Shown in pieces: positions 9,193 to 16,484 of a stretch of DNA of 64,000 nucleotides (its first letter is position 1; every line of letters begins with the position of its first letter). A model generated the notes under the pieces. That model ran no database searches and was not told where the DNA came from. It saw nothing but the letters and a program-made list of their open reading frames with translations. Source of the stretch: Bradyrhizobium sp. CSA112 (GTDB lineage Bacteria > Pseudomonadota > Alphaproteobacteria > Rhizobiales > Xanthobacteraceae). The translations under genes were made by a program, and so were the position numbers. The stretch covers positions 1 to 64,000 of the forward strand of contig NZ_JAACFS010000029.1 in NCBI RefSeq assembly GCF_029051645.1, in the 5' to 3' direction.

Positions 9193-10014
9193 ATGAACGT
9201 CCCCTCATTCACCGAGACGCAAACTCTGATCCAGGAGGCGATCGAACTCGTGCTCGCAGCCGGGCTCGCGGCAGCCCGCGCCCTTGGCATTATGTTGGTC
9301 CTTCCCGTGTTTACGCTGCCGCGCATTAGGGGGCTGATCCGCGGCTGCGTGACCTTTGCGATGGGACTGCCATGCCTGTTGCAGATCAGGCTCGGCTTGC
9401 AGTCGCTGGATGAGGGCTCACGACTGATCAGTGTCACGCTACTCGGTTTGAAGGAGGTGTTCGTCGGCCTGCTCATCGGCTTTTTGCTCAGTATTCCGTT
9501 ATGGAGCATCCAGGCAGTGGGTGAGATCATCGATACCCAAAGGGGGATTACGAACCCTGTTGCTTCCGATGATCCAGCCACGCGTGGCCAGGCTTCGGCG
9601 ACGGCGGTTTTACTCGGTACCACTGCGATTTCGATTTTCGTTCTAGCCGGGGGATTGGAGAATATGATTAGGGGCCTTTATGGCAGCTATTTGATCTGGC
9701 CCGTGTATCGGCTGATGCCTAGCTTGACCGTGCAAGGCGCGATGGCATTTCTGGGGCTTCTCGGTCACATCATGTATACGGCGCTACTGGTCTCTGGCCC
9801 CGTGTTGGCATTCCTGCTGCTACTCGATGTATCGGTCATGATACTCGGGCGGTTTGCGCCGCAACTCAAACTGAACGATGTCTCTCCCACCATGAAGAAT
9901 CTGGCGTATGGGATAATCATGGTAAGTTACGCCACCTTCCTCGTCGAATATATGGGATCGGAGATCAGTCAGTCCAACACCGTGCTCGAGTTGTTCAAGA
10001 ACCTCCTTAAATGA
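9193..10014 (+). CDS. rhcT: RhcT, T3SS export gate protein, SctT/FliR family
   Basis: A 273-residue integral membrane protein with six or so hydrophobic helices and the FliR/SctT signatures ALGIMLVLPVFTLPRIRG near residue 31 and IQAVGEIIDTQRG near 109. One copy closes the export gate made by RhcR and RhcS. It begins on the base after the rhcS stop and overlaps rhcU by four bases. Confidence 0.95.
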   Translation: MNVPSFTETQTLIQEAIELVLAAGLAAARALGIMLVLPVFTLPRIRGLIRGCVTFAMGLPCLLQIRLGLQSLDEGSRLISVTLLGLKEVFVGLLIGFLLSIPLWSIQAVGEIIDTQRGITNPVASDDPATRGQASATAVLLGTTAISIFVLAGGLENMIRGLYGSYLIWPVYRLMPSLTVQGAMAFLGLLGHIMYTALLVSGPVLAFLLLLDVSVMILGRFAPQLKLNDVSPTMKNLAYGIIMVSYATFLVEYMGSEISQSNTVLELFKNLLK

Positions 10015-11048
10015 GTGGCTCGAGCGAAGAGAAGAACCTCCCCCCCACTCCCAAGAAGCTAAAAGATGCGCGCAAGAAAGGGCAGAGTCCGCGCAGCACC
10101 GATTTGGTCAGCGCAGTCAGTGTGTGCGCCGGTTTCGGCTGCCTCTGGTTAAGAGCGGGCCTCATTGAGACCAAGTGGTATGAAACGGTACGGCTAATCG
10201 ACAAACTGCAGGGGCAGCCGTTCACAAGCGCGGTCCAGCAGGCGCTGGGCGGCTTGATCGAACTGTTTCTTGCGGCCGTTGGTCCATTCCTCGGGGCCGG
10301 TGTTGCCGCTGGTATTCTAGCAGGGGTCCTTGCCAATGGTGGATTAAACGTCTCTTTCGAGTCCTTAAAGCCGAAATTCGAGAAATTGGATCCCATGAAG
10401 GGGCTCAAGCGGATTGCGTCTAAGCGGTCGCTCATTGAACTCTCGAAGTCGCTTCTTAAGGTGTGCGTTCTCGGCGCAAGCTTGCTACTCACGGTTATCG
10501 CAAGTTGGAAGGCGCTGGTATACTTGCCAACCTGCGGTAGGGGGTGTCTCAACTTCGTGTTCATTGAGATCAAATTGCTGACCGAAATTGCTGCCGGTGC
10601 TTTTCTGATCGCCGGATTGGCCGATCTTCTGATCCAGCGCTGGTTGTTTTTACAGGACATGCGCATGACGGAGACTGAGGCCAAACGCGAGTCCAAAGAA
10701 CAGCAGGGCAATCCGCAGGTCAAACGAGAACACCGTCGCCTTCGTCAGGAGACGGCGAACGAGCCTCCGCTTGGCGTCCATCGCGCTACATTGATAGTGA
10801 CAGGACAAGCGATCTTGATTGGGCTTCGCTACATTCGTGGCGAGACCGGCGTGCCGATCGTGGTTTGCCGTGGTGAGGGCGAACTTGCCTCACGACTGCT
10901 TTCTGAGGCGCAGTCGCTGCGCCTCAGCATTGTCCAGGATCCAGCCCTGGCGCGGCAGCTCATCCGGAATGCCAGGCTGGGCAACGTCGTTCCTGGGAAG
11001 TACTTTGAAGGGGTTGCGAGAGCACTCTATTCCGCCGGGCTGGTCTAG
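10011..11048 (+). CDS. rhcU: RhcU, T3SS switch protein (SctU/FlhB family) without the NPTH cleavage motif
   Basis: A 345-residue protein with the usual start EEKNLPPTPKKLKDARKKGQ, four membrane helices (residues about 30-210) and a cytoplasmic C-terminal domain (KRESKEQQGNPQVKREHR). SctU proteins normally cleave themselves at Asn-Pro-Thr-His, which controls the switch from early to late substrates. Here the matching place, residues 264-267, reads TGQA within LIVTGQAILIGLRY, so neither the Asn nor the Pro is present and self-cleavage looks impossible. Surrounding residues are well conserved and the frame is intact. It is the last gene of the operon. Confidence 0.93.
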   Translation: MSGSSEEKNLPPTPKKLKDARKKGQSPRSTDLVSAVSVCAGFGCLWLRAGLIETKWYETVRLIDKLQGQPFTSAVQQALGGLIELFLAAVGPFLGAGVAAGILAGVLANGGLNVSFESLKPKFEKLDPMKGLKRIASKRSLIELSKSLLKVCVLGASLLLTVIASWKALVYLPTCGRGCLNFVFIEIKLLTEIAAGAFLIAGLADLLIQRWLFLQDMRMTETEAKRESKEQQGNPQVKREHRRLRQETANEPPLGVHRATLIVTGQAILIGLRYIRGETGVPIVVCRGEGELASRLLSEAQSLRLSIVQDPALARQLIRNARLGNVVPGKYFEGVARALYSAGLV

Positions 11049-11087
11049 ACATTGCTTATGGCAGCAATGATTGCGCCATCCGGCGCG

Positions 11088-11753
11088 CTATCGAGGCGAC
11101 TGTATATCCCTCATCGCCGTTGATCCGGCTTCTGGCGAGGACCTGTTGCCAATTCCATCTTCCAAGTCGCTCTTGTTGCGTCGCCCCATGGACCCATATG
11201 TGGCAACAGGAATGGCGGCACGATCACCTTTTGTTGCCATGACTGCTCTATTGTCCAGCAGGTCGCTCGGATCGTTGACCATGACGCCCAGATTGTTGCG
11301 GATTGAGCAGCCTAGCGTCTGGTCGAACGAATTATCGTTAACCGAAGGACCAATGATCGAAAGGGACGGACATACGGGAGGACGTGCTTCATAGACAATG
11401 GCCTCGATTCGCACCGCGAAGCCGACAGGCCGGTCGATGCGAGGGCCGAACAGGCGGACGTTGTAAGGCGTGACGCCCATTGCGCGGGCCTCGCTGGCTA
11501 CCTGCGCGGCGAGCCGGGGCGAGCCGGTGATATCGAGATGGAGCGCATCAAACCGACCGTGACTGGCGCCGGCAATTAAATCCCTCAGTCGATACCGCTC
11601 GAGGCCACGAAGGCTCTGCAGCACCAAGACACTGTTCTGCTGCTGCACCATGCTTGGTTGTTCAGCCGGCCCCGTGTTGATCAGAGCAGTGCTTGTGCAG
11701 CCGCCTAGGCTCGCCATCAGAACGAACAGATGGGGCAGGGCTCGTAAAGTCAT
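11088..11753 (-). CDS. CpaD-like lipoprotein paired with the T3SS secretin
   Basis: Starting at ATG 11753 the protein has a lipoprotein signal ending MASLGGC. The central part (LRDLIAGASHGRFDALHLD, then LAAQVASEARAMGVTPYNVR) and the C-terminal SIRNNLGVMVNDPSDLL match CpaD, the lipoprotein of Tad/Flp pilus systems. It begins ten bases after the rhcC2 stop and is certainly in one operon with it. Rhizobial T3SS clusters carry such a gene after rhcC2. A role as pilotin or partner of the secretin in the outer membrane is inferred from the lipid anchor and from CpaD working with the CpaC secretin. Confidence 0.8.
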   Translation of the reverse strand: MTLRALPHLFVLMASLGGCTSTALINTGPAEQPSMVQQQNSVLVLQSLRGLERYRLRDLIAGASHGRFDALHLDITGSPRLAAQVASEARAMGVTPYNVRLFGPRIDRPVGFAVRIEAIVYEARPPVCPSLSIIGPSVNDNSFDQTLGCSIRNNLGVMVNDPSDLLDNRAVMATKGDRAAIPVATYGSMGRRNKSDLEDGIGNRSSPEAGSTAMRDIQSPR

Positions 11754-11763
11754 TCGACGATCC

Positions 11764-13242
11764 TCATTCGATAACAAAGCCGGCGCCGCCTGTCGCGCCT
11801 GGTACACTGGTGCGTGGAGCGTCGCGGCCTCGCGGCGGGCTTGCCAACGTGTTCGTCAAGGCGCGCCCCATATCTGAGGGCGGTCCGATGCGGTCGGCGG
11901 GGGCGCTCATCCGGTTCGGGTTCGATGCTGGCCGCACGATGTAAGGCGTGACAATAATAACGAGCTCCGTCTCCTGCTTTTGAAAGGACGAAGAGCGAAA
12001 CAGTGCACCGAGAATGGGCAGGTCGCCTAACCAAGGAAAAGTACTGATATCCGTGCTGAAGTTACGCCTGATTAGCCCCCCTATTGCGAAGCTTTGTCCG
12101 CTCCCAAGCTCGATAACGGTCTCCGCACGCCTCGTAGAGAGGGCAGGCACGGCCATACCGTTCACTTGGACCTCACCTACTTTCGAAATCTCGCTGACCT
12201 CAGGTTTCACGCGGACATTGATTTGATTGTTGTTAAGAACAGTCGGGACGAAGTCGAGGCTCACTCCAAAGTGACGAAATTGGATCGAAACCTGTCGGTT
12301 GTCCTGCATGACCGGAATTGGAAATTCGCCGCCCGCCAGGAAGCTCGCGGACTCACCGGACATTGCGGTGAGATTCGGTTCAGCCAGTACGGAAGCGAGG
12401 TGCTCGCTGGCGAGCGCGTCGAGAACAGCGCCGACGTTGATAGTACCGGCGCTGAAGCCGATACCTACCTTGCCGCCGCCGCTAGCCGTGCCGGAACCAG
12501 CACCTTTACCGCTGCTAAAGAAAAAAGTGCCATTCTGACCCAAAGCGGAGAGGTTGATGCCGAGCTCCTTCATGGCGCTGCGTGAGACCTCCGCTACGCG
12601 AACGCTCAGATTGACCTGTAACGATCCGGCGACCTGAATTTTATTGAAGACCAGCGCACCCGGACCGAGAAACTGCTCTGTGACCCTCACGGCAGTGGCG
12701 ACGACATCGGCATTGGGAGCCGTACCGTTAAGGATCGCGCCGCGGGGGGTATAGCTGACTTGGATCGGATAGTCGCCGACCTGGGCCTTCAGCATGGCAC
12801 GCAGATCCTCGATCGGTTGCGTGACGACAACACGCAACTCGGCGAGAGCTTCCCCATTGGCGTTCAAAGCGAACAGGCTGGTCCGTCCGGACTTCTTGCC
12901 AAAGACGAAGATGGTCGTGTTCGATGGCGCTTGATAATCCGCGATCGTGGGGTCGGCAACAAAGATGCTCGCCGCCGGCCCGGGCAGATGAATTGTCTTG
13001 CCGAGCGAGGAGGAAAGGTCCAGCGTCCCATTGATGCTGCTAGGAGCCGCGCGCGGCGGCCCCCCTCTAGCGTCGCGCGTCGTCTGAGCTGCGGCAGTTA
13101 GTGGCGATAGCAAAGCGACCGCGCACAGGAGGTGGGAAAGAGAAGGACAAACGGCAGACCACAGGGCGCTAGCGACGATCGAGCGTCGATCGCTGCCACC
13201 TTCATTATCAAGAGCGATCTTCAAGGTAGTCTTTGCTTTCAA
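11764..13242 (-). CDS. rhcC2: RhcC2, pore-forming part of the split T3SS secretin
   Basis: A secretin of about 490 residues. A signal segment lies near residues 36-52 (LLCAVALLSPLTAAAQ). A periplasmic domain of the CpaC type follows (VADPTIADYQAPSNTTIFVF). The secretin beta-barrel domain spans about 200-440, with LNNNQINVRVKPEVSEIS and the closing PILGALFRSSSFQKQETELV. It forms the outer-membrane ring of the T3SS, while RhcC1 gives the N-terminal part. Layout and sequence look closer to CpaC/Tad secretins than to animal-pathogen SctC. The start is uncertain. TTG 13242 is the longest, ten bases after ttsI, with no clear ribosome site. Confidence 0.92.
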   Translation of the reverse strand: MKAKTTLKIALDNEGGSDRRSIVASALWSAVCPSLSHLLCAVALLSPLTAAAQTTRDARGGPPRAAPSSINGTLDLSSSLGKTIHLPGPAASIFVADPTIADYQAPSNTTIFVFGKKSGRTSLFALNANGEALAELRVVVTQPIEDLRAMLKAQVGDYPIQVSYTPRGAILNGTAPNADVVATAVRVTEQFLGPGALVFNKIQVAGSLQVNLSVRVAEVSRSAMKELGINLSALGQNGTFFFSSGKGAGSGTASGGGKVGIGFSAGTINVGAVLDALASEHLASVLAEPNLTAMSGESASFLAGGEFPIPVMQDNRQVSIQFRHFGVSLDFVPTVLNNNQINVRVKPEVSEISKVGEVQVNGMAVPALSTRRAETVIELGSGQSFAIGGLIRRNFSTDISTFPWLGDLPILGALFRSSSFQKQETELVIIVTPYIVRPASNPNRMSAPADRIGPPSDMGRALTNTLASPPRGRDAPRTSVPGATGGAGFVIE

Positions 13243-13252
13243 GTTCGATCGA

Positions 13253-13942
13253 CTACGCGGCCGATGCCGCGCTGTTCAATTCAAGGATATAGCCGACGCC
13301 GCGTGCGGTTGTGATCCGTAGCGTCGCACCAGACTGATTCAAATGACCGCGCAAGCGATAGATTGCGACTTCAAGTGCATTGGTAGAGACCTCGTTGTCA
13401 AACGCATAGAGGCTATCCTCCAGCGACGCGCGTGGCACGGCGCGGCCTGCGCGGCTGAGCAGATGCTCAAGAATGCACACTTCGCGGCGTGCAATCTTTA
13501 GGGGCCGACCACCAACTGAAACTTGCCGGGCGATCGGATCGAATTTTAGATTACCAAACACAACGACGGGGGCTGTCATTTGCGTTGATCGCCTCAGAAT
13601 GGCTCGCATCCGAGCGATGAGTTCATCAGTAGACACGGGCTTGGGCAGAAAATCGTCTGCACCACCATTGAAAATGGCGATCCGCCTACCGAGATCATTG
13701 CGGCTGCTCATCACCATGGCAGGCATCAAATGTCCGTCGCGTCTCAACCGCTTCAGCCAGTCCAGGCCGTTTCCATCCGGTAGGGCCAACTCGAGCAGGA
13801 GAATGTCGTACTTGGCGTAGTCGAGAGCGGTCGCCGCCTCATCCAGCGTGCCCGCCACATCAACGGCGAAACCGCAATCCGAGAGCGCTCCTTGCACAGC
13901 GCGCGCAAGGTCCGCATCATGATCAACCAGTAGCGTTCGCAT
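13253..13942 (-). CDS. ttsI: TtsI, transcriptional activator of the rhizobial T3SS
   Basis: A 229-residue OmpR-type response regulator with a receiver domain (1-115) and winged-helix DNA-binding domain (130-225, with ISTNALEVAIYRLRGHL-like helix and TTARGVGYIL wing). The phospho-acceptor aspartate is replaced by glutamate (E51 in DILLLELALPDG), as known for TtsI, which works without a kinase and is thought to be permanently active. TtsI is normally induced by NodD and flavonoids and binds tts boxes. Five such boxes are seen in this window. It leads into rhcC2 with a ten-base gap. Confidence 0.94.
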   Translation of the reverse strand: MRTLLVDHDADLARAVQGALSDCGFAVDVAGTLDEAATALDYAKYDILLLELALPDGNGLDWLKRLRRDGHLMPAMVMSSRNDLGRRIAIFNGGADDFLPKPVSTDELIARMRAILRRSTQMTAPVVVFGNLKFDPIARQVSVGGRPLKIARREVCILEHLLSRAGRAVPRASLEDSLYAFDNEVSTNALEVAIYRLRGHLNQSGATLRITTARGVGYILELNSAASAA

Positions 13943-13943
13943 T

Positions 13944-14363
13944 TCATTGCCTCTTCATGCCAAAACTACCAAGCAGATCACCGTCGACCATGAAGTCGGG
14001 CGAAATTGAGTTCTCCAGCTTCAACGTAAACGTCGGGAGACGGTACCGACTAAGAAGAGCAATGTTGCCAACGGCCAACATCGCTCCGCCCATTGCCTGC
14101 CGATTAGCAATTTCGGCCGTTTGCTGTGGATCGCATGCGTCCTTGACAGTCAACGTGGTCTTGATGTCGGGAACCAGGCCAGAATCAGCCAGAGCATTGA
14201 GCGCTGTGGCAGGACCCTCGTGCATCTTCGCGCCAATCTCGGCAGTGCTTCCGGTCATCGGCTCGGCGAGCGCATTGCCAGCACGCGCAATCGAAACCAA
14301 AGCACAAGAGAGAATGGCTGGATTGGCATCCGAACTGATACGAGACATTTGGAAGCTCCCCAT
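13944..14363 (-). CDS. Unknown small protein at the head of the ttsI operon
   Basis: A 139-residue protein starting at ATG 14363 with AGGGC five bases upstream. An internal ATG at 14348 is an alternative. The C-terminal part (YRLPTFTLKLENSISPDFMV) and a helical Ala-rich middle are visible, but I recognise no family. It stops one base before the ttsI start, so it is cotranscribed with ttsI and probably coupled to it. A small T3SS chaperone or secreted component is possible from position only. An opposite-strand frame of nearly the same length exists, but this strand has the ribosome site and operon spacing. Confidence 0.6.
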   Translation of the reverse strand: MGSFQMSRISSDANPAILSCALVSIARAGNALAEPMTGSTAEIGAKMHEGPATALNALADSGLVPDIKTTLTVKDACDPQQTAEIANRQAMGGAMLAVGNIALLSRYRLPTFTLKLENSISPDFMVDGDLLGSFGMKRQ

Positions 14364-14387
14364 GTTGCCCTGACTCTGCGGTGAGTC

Positions 14388-14428
14388 TTGCTATGCCATC
14401 GACCTGTGAGGTCGTTTGGTCATAGCAA
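14388..14428. promoter_or_regulatory. Long interrupted palindrome in the ttsI operon promoter region
   Basis: TTGCTATG and CGACCT are followed, after a three-base loop, by AGGTCG and CATAGCAA, giving two paired arm segments within 41 bases. It lies 25-65 bases upstream of the first gene of the ttsI operon (minus strand). There is no T-run, so a terminator is unlikely. An operator for a dimeric regulator is the best guess. It does not match the nod-box consensus that normally precedes ttsI. Confidence 0.5.
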
Positions 14429-14931
14429 ATGCAACCTTGAACGCGTGAAGACAGATCGCACCCCCGCAGCGGGCCGATGCTCTAGATGCCGCTAACGTGG
14501 GACGAAACAACCAATGCGCCGCGGGCTATGAAAGATTGTCTCGGTGGGCGGTGACGTGCATCGGGAGCACGAGAAAACCCGGCATTTAGACAGATCCAAC
14601 GCGCCCGCTTGGCTGTGGCCCATCTGGCACACCGAAGAATGGCGAGTCCGTCCCCGCAGCGGCGTTATCAAGCATGTGGTTCGGGTGGTTCCGCCGCCTG
14701 CATTCCACCTCTCGGGACGAACGGCGGCGGATACCGAACTTGGACTCAACTTCATTTCCCCTCCGACAACGGGAACGCGACGACAGCGAGTACTGCTCTT
14801 GAGCTCCTCGTGCTGTTGCAGCCTCAACTTGGCCGGCGCGGGTACCCCGTCCGGCGCGTAGGCTACGTTGCCAACAGGCTTTCGAGTGGACTGATCGAGG
14901 AGCGTGACGGGGTCGAGCGGTGTGGCCCTAC

Positions 14932-15065
14932 GGGTTGGAGACATTCGCAATTCTTGCTACCTGTCAGGAAGTGTTGCGCGCGACGCATTGTCGCGACTGG
15001 TGTCTGAAACCCTACAATCTGACGCTACGTGCGATTCAAGTCCCTTCGAGAGCTCGTTGCATGAG
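14932..15065 (+). repeat. Direct repeat, copy 1 (partner at 15232-15351)
   Basis: The copy runs from the GGTTGGAGACATTCGC region to AGCTCGTTGCATGA and matches 15232-15351 over about 120 bases with scattered differences and a short extra piece (GTGTTGCGCGCGACGC versus GTATTGTCGC). It contains TACAATCTGACGCTACGTG, a core that recurs at 20981 and 28011 in inverse orientation. A TTGTCG...TACAAT pair is promoter-like, but its 19-base spacer is long. Confidence 0.75.
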
Positions 15066-15231
15066 TATTCTAAAAATCGCAGGCTTGCTGAGGCAGCCAC
15101 CATGGGAAATCGGATAAAAAGCACCGCGACGCATCAAAACAGCAAATCATCTTACGCGAACCAGAGGGCCTTCGCTGGCGCCGAGACTCATCATTCGTGG
15201 TTATCTGGACGGAAAATCGATGCCTGTCATT

Positions 15232-15351
15232 CGGGTTTGAGACATTTCGCGCTTTTTGCTATCTGTCAGGAAGTATTGTCGCGACCTGTGTCGGAAACAT
15301 TACAATCTTACGCTGCATACGATTCAAGTCCTCCGAGAGCTCGTTGCGTGA
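15232..15351 (+). repeat. Direct repeat, copy 2 (partner at 14932-15065)
   Basis: Matches copy 1 from GGGTTTGAGACATTTCGC through CTGTCAGGAAGTATTGTC and TACAATCTTACGCTGC to GAGAGCTCGTTGCGTGA. The copies start 300 bases apart. Divergence is spread evenly, so the duplication is not recent. Confidence 0.75.
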
Positions 15352-15464
15352 AGATAAGCGGCCAAACCCCCTGACGCTCGATTCATACTCTCGTCCGACG
15401 TTTGCCGTCTTATATCCGGTGACGTCGTTCGTGCACCGACGAAAATTGATAAGCCCGTTCGCAT

Positions 15465-15764
15465 GGGTGAGAGTTGCATCACTTCACCCGAGATAAGCAA
15501 GGGGCGCGACGTTCCCTGACAGCTCACCACCATGTGTCCGAGCTATGGGCTCAATCGGTGCCCGGCATAGTTCTTTATGGCTCGCATTTCCCAAAGCGCG
15601 TCGGTTACGCGCTTGACGGTGCGCTCTTCATCGGTGGCAATTGTCGAGGATCGTGGTTCCGCCCCTAGGCCCGTTCGAGCTGATTCAGGATCGGGGCTGA
15701 TTAGGAAGCTGCGGATGCCAGAGCCAGCCATGAAGGCAGGCCGCCTCTCAAGAAGAGCGGCCAA
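15465..15764 (-). pseudogene. Remnant of a second traG (conjugative coupling protein) gene
   Basis: Minus-strand frames contain FMAGSGIRSFLI, DEERTVKRVTDAL, IKNYAGHRLSPW and, after a frameshift near 15540, SRPLLISGEVMQL. They align in order with the intact traG at 52501-54540 (FMAGYGIRAYLI, DERTAKRISDAL, QRNYAGHRLAPW, ARPLLTPGEVMQL). About 100 codons of the C-terminal half survive, with an internal deletion and frameshift. It is followed, upstream on the same strand, by a relaxase remnant, the same order as in the main conjugation region. Confidence 0.82.
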
Positions 15765-15968
15765 GGTGCTGCGAGCTCATCAAAGTCATCACAATGAGTT
15801 TCTGGCGAGGGTGGTTGCGAACGATGGGCGCCACAACGAGATAGAGTGACACGGGTTTAGGTCCATCGACGCGGGTACAACCACGGCGCAGCCTGCGCAT
15901 CGCAGTCGCGCGCGTCCCAGCCCAGAGATCGGCGGGTCAGAGGGAAAGGCCGCGTTTGTGCCCAAGGC

Positions 15969-16340
15969 TCAACGCTGCCGGGACCGGCTATGCCGCTCAC
16001 GTAGTTGCTCAATTCGCGCTCGAGCGAAGGGCAGGGCACGAGCTGAAACCGAGAATGATGCCATCATGGCAAAGCGCCCCGAGGCGATCGACAATCTTCG
16101 GCGATAGATCCCCCGCAATCTACCCACCTGCATCAGCGGGCAATACGCAAGGCCCATTTCCTCGGCGAGACGGCTTCCGGTGTCGAGCTCACGGCGGCGC
16201 GGGCGCTCAATCAGGTTGAGGCCAAGCCGGACCTTGTCGCCGTGGCGGTGGGCAAGTCCAAGGTCTGCCAGCACATCGATCAGCCGCTCGAGTGCCGCGC
16301 GGACCTTGGCAATAAGTAAGTTGAATTTCGCGATCGCCAT
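15969..16340 (-). pseudogene. Remnant of a second relaxase C-terminal region
   Basis: The frame contains RRRELDTGSRLAEEMGLAY, then RGIYRRRLSIASGRFAMM. These align with RRELAEVGARITRETGLDY and TGTYRRMLTLHSGRFALI at the end of the chimeric relaxase frame at 44726-47176. Upstream, LIDVLADLGLAHRHGDKVRL aligns with WLLEQGLAREQGGRIAY. Only the C-terminal 100 or so residues remain. With the traG remnant it marks an eroded duplicate of the conjugation genes. Confidence 0.78.
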
Positions 16341-16484
16341 TTCCTTTTATCCAAACGCTCATATTGCGCAGCGCATTTCCCGTTGGTGCCCCTGGTGCGA
16401 GCAAGCCTATGCCGCCGGGTGTGCGGTAAAACTTCCCCCCATGCGCCGCCCCGCTGACCCGAGATTGCAGCCCAAGCGCGTTCT

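Larger units (their letters stand above)
14429..15464. other. Non-coding, repeat-bearing stretch
   Basis: Frames exist on both strands, but none shows family resemblance or a convincing start. The stretch holds the direct repeat pair at 14932-15065 and 15232-15351. Base composition is more AT-rich than the T3SS block, in keeping with accessory DNA. Confidence 0.5.

Noticed and set aside
13957..14373. A 138-codon plus-strand frame opposite the first gene of the ttsI operon
   Set aside because: It mirrors the minus-strand gene, which has the ribosome site and a one-base gap to ttsI.
14904..15374. A 156-codon plus-strand frame spanning both direct repeats
   Set aside because: No ribosome site or family resemblance. 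The repeats are read in the same frame only because they are 300 bases apart, a multiple of three.
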